This document shows positions 1 through 9,873 of a stretch of 64,000 nt of DNA, piece by piece (the first letter of the stretch is position 1; each line of letters begins with the position of its first letter). The notes under the pieces were generated by a model. It did not search any database and was not told the DNA's origin. It saw only the letters and a list, made by a program, of their open reading frames with translations. A program made the translations under genes and the position numbers. This DNA is from Vibrio sp. CAU 1672 (GTDB lineage: Bacteria > Pseudomonadota > Gammaproteobacteria > Enterobacterales > Vibrionaceae), in the NCBI RefSeq assembly GCF_029223195.1, contig NZ_JARHUF010000001.1:451603-515602 (forward strand). The letters are read 5' to 3'.

Positions 1-1
1 A

Positions 2-505
2 ATCAAGGCCATTTTGAATACTAATCCAGCCAACACCGCCAGTGTTTTTGGCCATGAAGCCAACCTAAAACTGGGCCTGGAATGCTTGGTAAAGGGCATT
101 GACAGCACACCTGCCGGCAGCGAGATCACCCGCTACATCATTAGTTTAATGGCTTTAGAGCGTAAGCTTACCGGTCGCAATGATGCCATGTCGCAGCTTG
201 GCGATCGTATCCAAATGGCACAACGCCAAACGGATCACTTTGAACTGCTCGATGAACAGATGATCAGCAACCTGGCCAGTATTTACCTCGATGTGGTGAG
301 CCCGATTGGTCCTCGTATTCAGGTAACCGGAACCCCATCGGTACTGCAACAGACCTCAAACCAGCATAAAGTGCGGGCGCTGTTGTTATCCGGTATTCGC
401 AGTGCGGTACTCTGGCGCCAGGTTGGCGGTAAGCGTCGCCACTTAATCTTCGGACGCAAGAAGATGGTTGAACAGGCACAAATCCTGTTAGCCAGAATGG
501 CATAA
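2..505 (+). CDS. hflD: High frequency lysogenization protein HflD homologue, 5' end cut by window
   Basis: The reading frame is open from base 2, so the N-terminus (roughly 35-40 residues compared with the about 205-residue E. coli protein) lies outside the window. The TTG at 14 is inside the gene and is not a true start. Recognisable HflD blocks are the SEANL-like stretch near the beginning, [19 protein letters not shown] and [13 protein letters not shown]. In E. coli HflD is a peripheral membrane protein that binds phage lambda CII and lowers lysogenization; its normal cellular role is poorly known. It usually lies between mnmA and purB, and purB does follow here. A strong terminator comes directly after the stop. 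Identification is by family resemblance and synteny. Confidence 0.93.
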   Translation: MKAILNTNPANTASVFGHEANLKLGLECLVKGIDSTPAGSEITRYIISLMALERKLTGRNDAMSQLGDRIQMAQRQTDHFELLDEQMISNLASIYLDVVSPIGPRIQVTGTPSVLQQTSNQHKVRALLLSGIRSAVLWRQVGGKRRHLIFGRKKMVEQAQILLARMA

Positions 506-515
506 ATCCAGCAGC

Positions 516-546
516 TAGCTCGCGTTTACCGCGAGCTAATTTTTTG
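516..546 (+). terminator. Rho-independent terminator of hflD
   Basis: Nine-base perfect stem (TAGCTCGCG at 516-524 with CGCGAGCTA at 530-538), five-base loop, then a run of T. It separates hflD from purB, which then has its own promoter and PurR box. Confidence 0.88.
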
Positions 547-551
547 ACTAA

Positions 552-2021
<1,470 letters not shown>

Positions 2022-2051
2022 TCACTGAGTGATAAACTGAAAATGCATAAG

Positions 2052-2081
2052 GTTGACGCGAACGCGTCAACTTTTTTATTT
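2052..2081 (+). terminator. Rho-independent terminator of purB
   Basis: Perfect nine-base stem GTTGACGCG (2052-2060) / CGCGTCAAC (2063-2071) with a two-base centre, followed by six T and a T-rich stretch. Confidence 0.9.
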
Positions 2082-2099
2082 TGGCGTCGATAACCGTAT

Positions 2100-2639
2100 T
2101 TAAGGCTGTTTTTGAAAGAACAAGGTTATCGTTCCGACCTCGACACCAAACTTCTTAATCTTAGTCAGGTTAAACACGTGCATCTCATCCTGGCGATAAA
2201 GCCAGTCATCAAAGGCAACCGTGATACTCGACTCATCCAACTGTAGGTTAAAGTCGTATTGCCATTGCAGTGCGTTACCTTGTTCTTTGCCCGTCGCAAC
2301 ACCAATGATGTCGTCGGCTTTCCCCCTGTAGCTGCCGTCTTCTAACCTCGTGATAACCCAAATCCGCTGGTCGAGCGAACCATCATCAAACACGAAGTCT
2401 TCCACCAGCGTCAGCTCGTTACCATCAACGCTACCAACAATATCCACTTCAAAGCGGCGGGTTTGCTGCTCCGTGTAATCTTGCACCATGCCCCACGCCT
2501 TGATCTCACCGTCAAAATAACCAAACAAGTCAAAGGTTGGTGTCGCCGCCCGGTAGTTAGCGATATCAGCAGAACAAGCCCCTAGCAAGGCTGCGGCTGC
2601 AATCACCGACACTTTTATCATTCGCTTTACTATTTTCAC
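2100..2639 (-). CDS. DUF3833 family lipoprotein
   Basis: This is a 179-residue protein with a short basic N-terminus, a hydrophobic segment and the lipobox LLGAC, so it is probably a lipoprotein. The rest matches the DUF3833 pattern (FDLFGYFDGEIKAWGMVQD, FDDGSLDQRIWVI, WLYRQDEMHVFNLTKIKKFG). The biochemical function is unknown. It is the last gene of the eight-gene minus-strand cluster. Its GTG start overlaps the stop of the upstream gene by one base, which suggests coupling; an internal ATG at 2621 would keep the lipobox with a shorter n-region and is an alternative start. The association with Cfa-like and chalcone-isomerase-like neighbours suggests an envelope-lipid role, which is inference. 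Confidence 0.85.
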   Translation of the reverse strand: MKIVKRMIKVSVIAAAALLGACSADIANYRAATPTFDLFGYFDGEIKAWGMVQDYTEQQTRRFEVDIVGSVDGNELTLVEDFVFDDGSLDQRIWVITRLEDGSYRGKADDIIGVATGKEQGNALQWQYDFNLQLDESSITVAFDDWLYRQDEMHVFNLTKIKKFGVEVGTITLFFQKQP

Positions 2640-3232
2640 TACCTCACCTGCCCAATCAGTTGTTTGCGAAGTTTAGGAAACTCCGTTTGTGGTGATAACC
2701 AAATAGAGAGAAACGCATCATTAAGTCGTTCATCTTTTACGTACCCAACCGTTTGATGAGGCACTCGGCCCGCCTGGCGATAAATAAGTTGTCCTGTTTT
2801 ACCGTCAGTGAGATACGTCAGCTCATCACCCTTCTTAATATTGGGGAGCATGGTATTAAGCTCGGAAATCCACTGCCGACGATAAGGCTGAGTAAAGCCG
2901 AGCTTTTGCCATTGCTCATCGGTCACATCGAGCAGTTGCTCTTTACTGATGTCACGCTGATAGTTGATTTCGAGCGCAAAGGGATGAGGAGAAACGTCAC
3001 TCGAGACGGTGTACTGGCCATCCGGGGTTTTTAGGCGAGATTTATAGATATCAAAGATGAACCACGTAAGTTGAGCTTCCCCTACCGTCTGCCAATGTTG
3101 CCAACTGCTTGTATCTGCTGTGATACGCGCACCCGCAACATTATGAGCTTGCAAAGGCACGGCACACAACAGCGAAACTGCCATCACACCATTAGTCAGC
3201 TTCCGTTTCCAATTTCTCTTCAACCCTTTCAT
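2639..3232 (-). CDS. Chalcone isomerase-like family protein, exported
   Basis: A 197-residue protein with a basic n-region (KGLKRNWKRK), a hydrophobic core and AHNVAGA as a plausible signal-peptidase I site, so it is probably periplasmic. The mature part has features of the bacterial chalcone-isomerase-like family (VGEAQLTWFIFDIYKSRL, then LEINYQRDISKEQLLDVT). Members bind fatty-acid-like ligands in the chalcone isomerase fold, but no reaction is established for the bacterial group. The start overlaps the end of the DUF2878 gene by about 40 bases, typical of a compact operon. Confidence 0.82.
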   Translation of the reverse strand: MKGLKRNWKRKLTNGVMAVSLLCAVPLQAHNVAGARITADTSSWQHWQTVGEAQLTWFIFDIYKSRLKTPDGQYTVSSDVSPHPFALEINYQRDISKEQLLDVTDEQWQKLGFTQPYRRQWISELNTMLPNIKKGDELTYLTDGKTGQLIYRQAGRVPHQTVGYVKDERLNDAFLSIWLSPQTEFPKLRKQLIGQVR

Positions 3233-3704
3233 TTGCGTATACCCTGAGTATCAATAGCATCATCGCGCACCACTCAACGAATAAAAGCGCCAGAGTCGTA
3301 CTCATGCTGAATCCAAATTCAACGGCTTGGAATTTATAACCAGCGAAGTAGCTCACTGTTCCTCCGAGACCGCCTACTATTGATACGTAGGTTTTGGGAA
3401 AACGGTACAAAATTGACTTTAGTTGGTAAGCATACCAGGAGAACAGAACCCATAAGCACAAGAGCCAAACAGGTAACCATTGCGTCGGGAAGATGAATAC
3501 AGAAAATTGTTGGTTGAGGGTTTCGAGCACCAGCCCCGTCGTTACGATACTGGCGATACTCTTTAACGAAGAACGGTCCGTTTTCCAGCAATACACGACG
3601 GTCGCAAGGGTCAGCAATAAAGTCAGCCACTGCCACTGATAGGTTCCAAGCACCGCTGCAAACCAGATGAGTTGGAACCATGTCGATGCAATAAACACTC
3701 TCAT
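3192..3704 (-). CDS. DUF2878 family inner membrane protein
   Basis: A 170-residue, strongly hydrophobic protein with about five predicted membrane segments and a charged C-terminal tail (ERVEEKLETEAD). The pattern (WFQLIWFAAVLG at the start, WLPVWLLCLWVLFSWYAY in the middle) fits DUF2878, found next to Cfa-type enzymes and DUF1365 proteins in gammaproteobacteria. No enzymatic motif is visible. It lies seven bases after the cfa-like gene. A membrane partner of the lipid-modifying enzymes is a reasonable guess only. Confidence 0.8.
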   Translation of the reverse strand: MRVFIASTWFQLIWFAAVLGTYQWQWLTLLLTLATVVYCWKTDRSSLKSIASIVTTGLVLETLNQQFSVFIFPTQWLPVWLLCLWVLFSWYAYQLKSILYRFPKTYVSIVGGLGGTVSYFAGYKFQAVEFGFSMSTTLALLFVEWCAMMLLILRVYANERVEEKLETEAD

Positions 3705-3710
3705 AACAAA

Positions 3711-4967
3711 CTACGGACGCTGAAACGTCATGTGAACCGCGCTGATAGTGCGAGCAAGGAAACCACCTTCACAGTAACTTAGGTAGTAACGCCACATGCG
3801 AACAAAACGGTCGTCATAGCCAAACGAACGAACTTCGCTTTCCGCCTGATTGAAACGGTAGTGCCATTCACTAAGCGTTTTGGCGTAATCAAGGCCAATA
3901 TCGAACAGATCACGCACCACTAAGTCACTGTGCTTAGTAGTGGCTTGGGTTAACGAAGTGACCGAAGGCAGAAATCCCCCCGGGAAAATGTACTTCTGAA
4001 TAAAATCAACGTTATTGCTGTAGTACTCATAACGCTGATCCGCAATCGTGATCGCCTGAATAGCCATTAAACCACCCGGCTTGAGCAGTGACTCACACAC
4101 CTTTATATACGATGGCAGGAACTGTTTGCCGACCGCTTCAATCATCTCTATCGAAACCAACTTATCGTAGTTGCCCTCAAGGTTACGGTAGTCCTCTTTC
4201 AACAGGGTGATCTTATCCGACAAACCACGCGCTTCGATTTGCTGCTCAGCGTACGCATACTGCTGGTCAGAAATGGTGGTCGTGGTTACCCGGCAGCCGT
4301 ACTGCTCTGCCATGTAGATTGCCATTGCGCCCCAACCGGTACCAATTTCAATCACGTGGTCTGTCGGTTTTAGCTCAAGCTGCTGACACAAGCGATCCAT
4401 TTTATTGATTTGCGCTTGCTCCAGGGAGTCGCTGTCTTGATGGTAAACTGCCGATGAGTAAAGCATATTGGTATCAAGAAAAGCTTCATAGAGATCGTTG
4501 CCCAAGTCATAGTGGGCGTGGATGTTCTTACGTGAGTTCTCTTGTGAGTTACGCTTCGACCGGTGGCTAACCTTATACAAAAGCTTAGTGAGCCAACTGC
4601 CCTGCTCTTCAAGCTGGTCAAGAGCGCGCAGGTTGAGGGCCATCAGCCTCATCAATGCGGTAAGGTCGGGACTGTCCCACCAGCCGTCCATATAGGCTTC
4701 GCCCGCTGCAATACTCCCGCCCTGCAAAATACGCGAGTAAAAACCCGGGTGCTTGACCTCAATCGTTGCGACAACCGGTTCGCCGTTGTAATCACCGTTC
4801 GGTGTGGAGAATCTCTCACTGCGCTCGGTCGTTTCTGTTTTGAAACTTTCGATGACCGTCAGGCAGCCGATTTCCATTTTGTGCAGACACTGAAAAATAA
4901 CGCCGCGAGCCGCTTTTTGGGTCGTGGTCAGGACACGGGGCATTGCCATAGAAGTGGTATTTAACAT
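3711..4967 (-). CDS. cfa: Cyclopropane-fatty-acyl-phospholipid synthase family methyltransferase
   Basis: A 418-residue SAM-dependent methyltransferase acting on unsaturated acyl chains of phospholipids. The conserved Cfa blocks are present: HYDLGNDLYEAFLD (substrate and bicarbonate region), MLYSSAVY, VIEIGTGWGAMAIYMAEQYG (SAM motif I), SIEMIEAVG, YIFPGGFLPS and WHYRFN. Some members of this clade do chemistry other than cyclopropanation, for example furan fatty acid precursors in photo-oxidative clusters, so the exact product is open. It overlaps the DUF1365 gene by seven bases. Whether this is the main stationary-phase Cfa or a stress paralogue cannot be told from the window. Confidence 0.9.
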   Translation of the reverse strand: MLNTTSMAMPRVLTTTQKAARGVIFQCLHKMEIGCLTVIESFKTETTERSERFSTPNGDYNGEPVVATIEVKHPGFYSRILQGGSIAAGEAYMDGWWDSPDLTALMRLMALNLRALDQLEEQGSWLTKLLYKVSHRSKRNSQENSRKNIHAHYDLGNDLYEAFLDTNMLYSSAVYHQDSDSLEQAQINKMDRLCQQLELKPTDHVIEIGTGWGAMAIYMAEQYGCRVTTTTISDQQYAYAEQQIEARGLSDKITLLKEDYRNLEGNYDKLVSIEMIEAVGKQFLPSYIKVCESLLKPGGLMAIQAITIADQRYEYYSNNVDFIQKYIFPGGFLPSVTSLTQATTKHSDLVVRDLFDIGLDYAKTLSEWHYRFNQAESEVRSFGYDDRFVRMWRYYLSYCEGGFLARTISAVHMTFQRP

Positions 4968-5767
4968 GCAGAATTCTCCTTCTGTTTGTTATTTTTCTCG
5001 TCTTTCAGCGCTTTTACATCTTTCACCTCAACGGGTTGGCTGTATTTGGGGTGAGAATAAAAAGGTGCCCCTTTAAGCCAGAGTTTCAGTGCGTGCCAGT
5101 AAATGTCGATCATGATTTTTACCGTTTGCATCGGTGTTACCAGCAAACATCTCAGCAGGTTTTTACTTGTTAGTTCATGTGCTTTCATAGCCATGGTGGC
5201 ATCAAAATGTTTCTCACCTTTGTGGCATTCCAGATGAATACTCAGCTTGCCTGTCAGCGGTTTAAGCTTCCACTTATAAAGCTGGTCGATTGGGTTAAAC
5301 GGCGATACATGAAATGCCTTGTCCTGCTCCCAACCAAATTGTTCATCATTCTGGTTTGCGGCGACTGCGTAGTAATGACGTTCATTCCATGGTGTGTTAC
5401 TCACTTCAGCAAGCAGGTATTGCCACTCTCCCGCATGATTGTAAACGTAGTAGAAATTCACCGGACTGAAGTAAAGCCCGAGATAACGCAGATGACATAC
5501 CGCAATCACTTTGCCGGTACAGCGAACACCAGTGATCTCGGCGACCTTATCTTGCACCGCCGTTTTTAGATCCCCTTCTCCGACATAGTCACTGCGCTTG
5601 AATCGCGCCCAATGCCACCAGCGCGTACCAAACCCCCATACCTTTTTTTCCAGCTCAGCAAGCTCTTCCACATCAATAGCAGGCATGAACAAAGCATAGT
5701 TCAACTCATGATTGACCGGTGTGAAGCGACGATGGCGAACATTACCTATAAAGAGTCGGCTATTCAT
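4961..5767 (-). CDS. DUF1365 domain-containing protein
   Basis: A 268-residue protein of the DUF1365 family (MNSRLFIGNVRHRRFTPVNH, LRYLGLYFSPVNFYYVYN, EVSNTPWNERHYY, KAFHVSPFNPIDQLYKW). The frame opens at a GTG at 5779; ATG at 5767 is preferred because it follows the stop of the FAD gene directly and matches the usual N-terminus. Members nearly always sit beside an FAD amine-oxidase-like protein and a Cfa-like methyltransferase, as here, and are thought to act in fatty-acid modification; no structure-based mechanism can be read from the sequence. Confidence 0.88.
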   Translation of the reverse strand: MNSRLFIGNVRHRRFTPVNHELNYALFMPAIDVEELAELEKKVWGFGTRWWHWARFKRSDYVGEGDLKTAVQDKVAEITGVRCTGKVIAVCHLRYLGLYFSPVNFYYVYNHAGEWQYLLAEVSNTPWNERHYYAVAANQNDEQFGWEQDKAFHVSPFNPIDQLYKWKLKPLTGKLSIHLECHKGEKHFDATMAMKAHELTSKNLLRCLLVTPMQTVKIMIDIYWHALKLWLKGAPFYSHPKYSQPVEVKDVKALKDEKNNKQKENSAC

Positions 5768-5768
5768 A

Positions 5769-7061
5769 TTACGCCGCACCCTTGTCTAAGCTGAGGCGGT
5801 TCTGCTCCCGGTGTTTGTTCTCAAGAGCCTGAACCACATCCAGAGCACTACGTACGCCGTCTTCATGAAATCCGTTATACCAATACGCCCCACAGAACCA
5901 GGTCTTCGCTACGCCTTGAATCTCACCTCTGCGCTGCTGGGCCGCAATCGATTCTGTCGTGAACACCGGGTGGTGATAGGTAAACTTACGCAGAATTTTG
6001 CCCGCATCGATTTTATCCGTGCTGTTGAGCGTTACGCAGAAGGTATGCTGTGACTGAACATGCTGCAGAATGTTCATGTTGTAGGTGAGAGAAGGAAGGT
6101 GCGTCTGCTCCTCTTCACTGCCTTCCAGGCGGTAATTCCACGATGCCCATGCGGCTTTGCGTTTTGGTAACAGGCTGGTGTCAGTGTGCAACACCACTTC
6201 ATTGGCCTGATAGGTCATATCACTGAGAATTTCTTGCTCAGCAGGCATGATATCCCCCAGCATCCTGATAGCCTGATCACTGTGGCAGGCAAAAATCACC
6301 TCATCAAACCATTCCGTGTCACCATGGACCTGCACTGCAACTCCAGTGTCATCGCGAATGACGCTCTCTACCGGGCTATTCAGGCGGATCCGGTCAGCGA
6401 ACCCCTTGGTGAGTGGCGGAATGTAACTGCGGGAGCCGCCTTTGATCACAAACCATTGTGGTCGGTTGGTAATGTCGAGCAAGCCATGATTCAGAAAAAA
6501 GCGCAGGAAGAACATCAGCGGAAATGAACGCATGTCTGCTAAAGTTGATGACCAGATAGCCGCGCCCATTGGCAGGATATAATTGTCACAAAAGAAGACA
6601 CTGAAATGATGCTCATCGAGAAACTCTCCTAACGTCTGCACGTGAGCCGACGGCTCGTTCGCCAAGGATTTTGCCAGCTTGTTAAAGCGCAAAATCTCAA
6701 AGATAAAACGGTAAAAGTAAGGGTTTGCCCAGTTGCGCTTTTGTGCAAACAACGTCGACAGTGTGTGGCCATTGTACTCCAGTCCGTTTCCATCGTTGCG
6801 CACACTGAAGCTCATTTGGGTCGGTACCCCTTCCACGCCTATTTCGCTCATCATCTTAATGAAATGGGGATAGGTACGGTCGTTGTAAACGATAAAACCA
6901 GTGTCAATCGCATAATCTGTGCCGTCCAGATGGACATCGACAGTTGCAGTATGCCCGCCAATGTAGTCATTGGCTTCAAACAACGTAACATCATGCTGTT
7001 TGTGTAAGTAGTAACCGCAGGTCAGTCCTGAAATCCCTGTACCAATAATCGCAATCTTCAT
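5769..7061 (-). CDS. FAD-dependent amine-oxidase-like oxidoreductase
   Basis: A 430-residue flavoprotein. The N-terminal Rossmann motif is clear (IIGTGISGLTCGYYL at about residues 5-19, followed by an acidic residue in FEANDYIGG), and the C-terminal part has the second FAD contact (WFCGAYWYNGFHEDGVRSALDV). The family (COG2907-type) is regularly linked to DUF1365 and Cfa-like genes; a role in desaturating or oxidising lipid acyl chains is suggested by that context. It lies 30 bases after the SDR gene and abuts DUF1365, so it is in the middle of the operon. Confidence 0.88.
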   Translation of the reverse strand: MKIAIIGTGISGLTCGYYLHKQHDVTLFEANDYIGGHTATVDVHLDGTDYAIDTGFIVYNDRTYPHFIKMMSEIGVEGVPTQMSFSVRNDGNGLEYNGHTLSTLFAQKRNWANPYFYRFIFEILRFNKLAKSLANEPSAHVQTLGEFLDEHHFSVFFCDNYILPMGAAIWSSTLADMRSFPLMFFLRFFLNHGLLDITNRPQWFVIKGGSRSYIPPLTKGFADRIRLNSPVESVIRDDTGVAVQVHGDTEWFDEVIFACHSDQAIRMLGDIMPAEQEILSDMTYQANEVVLHTDTSLLPKRKAAWASWNYRLEGSEEEQTHLPSLTYNMNILQHVQSQHTFCVTLNSTDKIDAGKILRKFTYHHPVFTTESIAAQQRRGEIQGVAKTWFCGAYWYNGFHEDGVRSALDVVQALENKHREQNRLSLDKGAA

Positions 7062-7091
7062 GCTCGTTCCTTGATAATGAAATACCCGTCG

Positions 7092-7817
7092 TTATGAGAC
7101 CAGTTTTGAGGTAATCCGCGCCTGCCAACTGTATGGCAGCAGAGCCAGCAAGCGCAGAAGCGCAGTAAATCTGGTTGGAAAGTAAATATGGCTCTTGTTC
7201 GCCGCGAGCTGTTTTCGAATGGCTTTCGAAGCTTGCTCAACCGAGATGATCATCGGCATCTCAAAACTATTTTTATCGGTCAGCGGTGTTTCAACAAATC
7301 CCGGAAAAACCGTCACCACTTTGATGCCCTTGCTTTTCAAATCAACGCTGAGGCTCCGGGCAAAATAACTCACCGCCGCTTTAGACGCGCCATACGCTTC
7401 CGCACGCGGGAACGGCAGTTCCGAGGCGATCGACCCGACCACCACCACCCGCTGCCCGCGGGTAAAGTGCTTCTGACACGCTTCAATGCAATTAGCCACC
7501 CCAACCACATTCACATTAAGCACTCTGGCCAGCAACTTGGCGTCGACTCGCCCCTCATCCATATATTCACAGTCACCGGCATTGAAAATCCATGTTGCCG
7601 GTATGAACGGTAGCGTTTCCAGCGCGCTAAGTGTCTGCTCATGATCGGTAACATCGAACTGTAAAGTCGCGATGTTACTGTTGTGGTTTTTCAGCTCATT
7701 GAGCACAGCGAGGTTGCGGCCACAGGCAATAACATCATAACCACTGTCGGCGTAGTCCAGTGCCAGCCTTTTGCCAATGCCAGACGTTGCCCCGGTAATC
7801 AATACACTGTCACTCAT
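7092..7817 (-). CDS. Short-chain dehydrogenase/reductase
   Basis: A 241-residue classical SDR. It has the cofactor motif TGATSGIG (near residues 8-15), the FNAG equivalent of NNAG, the catalytic serine in VGSIASELP and the YGASK active-site tetrad element, then FPGFVETPL. The Arg in ACGRN after the second strand suggests a preference for NADPH. Its start overlaps the stop of the NTF2-like gene by four bases. The substrate is unknown; the context implies a lipid or reactive-aldehyde substrate. Confidence 0.9.
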   Translation of the reverse strand: MSDSVLITGATSGIGKRLALDYADSGYDVIACGRNLAVLNELKNHNSNIATLQFDVTDHEQTLSALETLPFIPATWIFNAGDCEYMDEGRVDAKLLARVLNVNVVGVANCIEACQKHFTRGQRVVVVGSIASELPFPRAEAYGASKAAVSYFARSLSVDLKSKGIKVVTVFPGFVETPLTDKNSFEMPMIISVEQASKAIRKQLAANKSHIYFPTRFTALLRLLALLPYSWQARITSKLVS

Positions 7818-8233
7818 TGCCCTAACCTCTGTTTGACCGCTTTCACCACCGCCCCCAGCAATGGCAGGTTTTCGTACAACATCTCACCCAAATCGAAGTA
7901 GTCGCGATGGTAAATCACTTTGCCATTGCTGAACTTCAAGTGTGATACCCCCTGAACCGTTATCGGCGCACCTTTTTGCAATTTAGGGTGCTGCAGATCC
8001 ATCGTCCAGGTAAGAAACCCCGTATCCCCGACTTGCTGGTGCTCGTGGATAATAAAATCACAGCGCAAAACATTAGAATAAAGGGACTGAAAATAACCAG
8101 ACAGCGCAGGCCAGCCCTCAAGGCGATGGGCAGCGTCTTCAAACACCACCTCCGGGTGATAGACACCTTCAAGCAAATGCAAGTTGGTCTTGCTCAGTTG
8201 CTGATAGATATTGCCAACTGACTCCACATCCAT
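7814..8233 (-). CDS. NTF2-like (SnoaL-type) protein
   Basis: A 139-residue protein with the cone-shaped NTF2/SnoaL pattern: an N-terminal helix pair, YHPEVVFEDAAHRLEGWPAL, then strands ending in GVSHLKFSNGKVIYHRDYFD. This is the first gene of the minus-strand cluster, behind a leader with TGTACA boxes. Equivalents in other proteobacteria lead the same NTF2-SDR-FAD-DUF1365-Cfa gene order in light- or singlet-oxygen-induced operons. No catalytic residues can be assigned with certainty. Confidence 0.87.
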   Translation of the reverse strand: MDVESVGNIYQQLSKTNLHLLEGVYHPEVVFEDAAHRLEGWPALSGYFQSLYSNVLRCDFIIHEHQQVGDTGFLTWTMDLQHPKLQKGAPITVQGVSHLKFSNGKVIYHRDYFDLGEMLYENLPLLGAVVKAVKQRLGQ

Positions 8234-8246
8234 CGTCCGGACTCCT

Positions 8247-8331
8247 GTATACGCAATTCAAAAAGTGTACAAAATATTTATATGTACAAGATAGTTCAAC
8301 AATAAAAGTTGTACAAAAAAAATTTTGTATA
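8247..8331 (-). promoter_or_regulatory. Promoter region with repeated TGTACA boxes, LitR/CarH-like operator candidate
   Basis: TGTACA occurs at 8266-8271, 8283-8288 and 8310-8315, with the near-matches TGTATA at 8326-8331 and GTATAC at 8247-8252, all in the leader of the NTF2-SDR-FAD-Cfa cluster. On the minus strand two sigma-70-like promoters can be drawn, both with 17-base spacers: TTGAAC (8299-8294) with TATTTT (8276-8271), and TTGTAC (8316-8311) with TATCTT (8293-8288). The boxes lie in or over the promoter elements, as for MerR-family regulators. Light-responsive LitR/CarH/PplR proteins are known to bind paired TGTACA-type sites. No regulator gene is in the window. Confidence 0.55.
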
Positions 8332-8382
8332 ACTTTATTTCTCAACTGTGTTACGTAGTTGATTGCGATCAGGATCAACAGA

Positions 8383-8415
8383 TATAAAAAAGGCCTGATT
8401 CTCAATCAGGCCTTT
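8383..8415 (-). terminator. Rho-independent terminator of htpX
   Basis: Perfect 12-base arms (AAAGGCCTGATT at 8389-8400 and AATCAGGCCTTT at 8404-8415) with a three-base loop. Read on the minus strand the hairpin is followed by a run of T, directly after the htpX stop at 8441. Confidence 0.88.
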
Positions 8416-8440
8416 CGATTCAGTTAGCGACTGTTTAGTG

Positions 8441-9304
8441 TTACTGGCTGCGTAACGCCGCGATTCGCTTGTCCAGCGGCGGGTGACTCATCAGCAACTC
8501 GGTCAATGACTGTTTACCATTGATACCAAATGCCATCATGCTTCCGTCCAGCTTAGATTCATGACTCATTTTCAAACGCTCCAGTGCAGCAATCATTTTT
8601 TCTTTACCGACTAGCTGTGCCGCGCCTGCGTCGGCATGAAACTCACGGTGACGGCTGTACCACATCGTAATAAAGCTGGCCAGAAAACCAAACACTAACT
8701 CAAGCGCAATCGAAACGGCAAAGTAAACCATCACGTTGGATCCCTCACCTTCTTCATCATCACCGGAGGCGACAATATTGGCAATAAAACGCGATAAGAA
8801 GATCACGAAAGTGTTCACCACCCCCTGCATCAGGGTCATCGTAACCATGTCACCATTAGCGATATGGCTTACCTCGTGGGCCAAAACCGCTTCGGCTTCA
8901 TCACGTGTCATATTGTGTAGCAATCCCGTTGACACTGCGACCAGTGAATCATCGCGCTTAGCTCCGGTTGCAAACGCATTGATGTCCGGTGAATCGTAGA
9001 TTGCTACCGTCGGCATGCCCACACCGGCTTGATGTGCCTGACGACCAACCGTCTCCAATAACCAGTGCTCGGTTTCGTTGCGTGGGCTTTCGATCACCAT
9101 CCCGCCGACCGAGCGCAGAGCCATGCTTTTGGACATCAGCAGAGAGATCAGCGCACCACCAAAACCAAACACCGCAGCGATGATCAGCAAACCAGACAGG
9201 CTACCGGGCTGTATTCCCGTTACCGCATAAACAATATTCAGAACAACGCTCAACACCAGCACAACGGCCAGGTTGGTTGCCAGGAACAACAGAACTCGCT
9301 TCAT
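8441..9304 (-). CDS. htpX: Membrane zinc protease HtpX
   Basis: A 287-residue M48 metalloprotease. Two N-terminal membrane segments (about residues 5-25 and 37-57) precede the zinc site HEVSH at residues 143-147; the third ligand glutamate is in the [10 protein letters not shown] region after two more hydrophobic stretches (about residues 158-215). HtpX degrades misfolded or damaged inner-membrane proteins together with FtsH, and in E. coli is under Cpx control. No clear Cpx or sigma-32 site was seen upstream. It is a single-gene unit with its own terminator. Confidence 0.96.
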   Translation of the reverse strand: MKRVLLFLATNLAVVLVLSVVLNIVYAVTGIQPGSLSGLLIIAAVFGFGGALISLLMSKSMALRSVGGMVIESPRNETEHWLLETVGRQAHQAGVGMPTVAIYDSPDINAFATGAKRDDSLVAVSTGLLHNMTRDEAEAVLAHEVSHIANGDMVTMTLMQGVVNTFVIFLSRFIANIVASGDDEEGEGSNVMVYFAVSIALELVFGFLASFITMWYSRHREFHADAGAAQLVGKEKMIAALERLKMSHESKLDGSMMAFGINGKQSLTELLMSHPPLDKRIAALRSQ

Positions 9305-9419
9305 TACTTTTCTCCGAGGGAAGCTTATTATCGTGAGAGCCCAATCAAACGCAATTGGACTATGCTGCTTTATAGATATAGTCTAACTGGGTTATAAACA
9401 AGGTTAAGTATTAAATTGC

Positions 9420-9479
9420 AACATTTGTTTTCTATACTGAACAAAGTTTGTTGTTTTTAGTTATCAAAAAACAAATGTT
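9420..9479. repeat. Perfect 12-base inverted repeat in a 322-base gene-free stretch
   Basis: AACATTTGTTTT at 9420-9431 is the exact reverse complement of AAAACAAATGTT at 9468-9479, with 36 bases between. Inside is a second small palindrome (AACAAA-G-TTTGTT, 9440-9452). It lies in the A+T-rich interval 9305-9626 between the htpX start and the small gene at 9627. Nothing else was recognised there except presumed promoter sequence. It could be an operator pair or part of a structured leader; no regulator could be matched. Confidence 0.5.
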
Positions 9480-9626
9480 TAGCATTAGGTTAGACTTTGG
9501 TCTTATTGTACACCAACCGGATCGAGTTAGACTCAGGCTAATAGAATATTGTAGTGAACCGAGAGTGCGGCAGACTGCCAGTCTTTTACCCGCCTCTTCC
9601 AGTCCATGTCATAAAGGGAAAATATC

Positions 9627-9794
9627 ATGGTAGAAACTAACAACTATCAAATGGCTATCGATTTGTTATGCTGTCATCTAGGGATTTCAGAGGAAGAAGC
9701 AAAACAGCAGCTGGGTATTTCTACTGAACCATCGATGCTAACGCAGGCTTCCGACACACACCAAGCCCTGATGGGTTTAAGCCAGGAAAAATAA
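9627..9794 (+). CDS. Small conserved-looking protein of 55 residues, unknown function
   Basis: ATG at 9627 is preceded by AAGGGAA seven bases upstream and followed by 55 sense codons, a TAA and a strong terminator, so it looks like a genuine small gene. The product begins MVETNNYQMAIDLLCCHLG and is acidic and soluble, with the helix-like segment GISEEEAKQQLGI in its centre and two adjacent cysteines at 15-16. No domain is recognised. The arrangement (own leader, own terminator) suggests an independently expressed small protein. Confidence 0.7.
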   Translation: MVETNNYQMAIDLLCCHLGISEEEAKQQLGISTEPSMLTQASDTHQALMGLSQEK

Positions 9795-9811
9795 GTGTCA
9801 ATAGTATACAA

Positions 9812-9838
9812 AAGGGCTGCCTCGGCAGCCCTTCTTAT
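9812..9838 (+). terminator. Rho-independent terminator of the small gene
   Basis: AAGGGCTGCC (9812-9821) pairs with GGCAGCCCTT (9824-9833) over a two-base centre, followed by CTTATTT. It may also serve bioD from the other side, because the left flank is A-rich. Confidence 0.8.
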
Positions 9839-9873
9839 TTCGTGAAGATCGATGACTCTTCAATGTCGAGAGG

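Noticed and set aside
8169..8405. 78-codon minus-strand frame over the start of the NTF2-like gene
   Set aside because: It overlaps the promoter boxes and the htpX terminator and is in another frame from the real gene; taken as a shadow.
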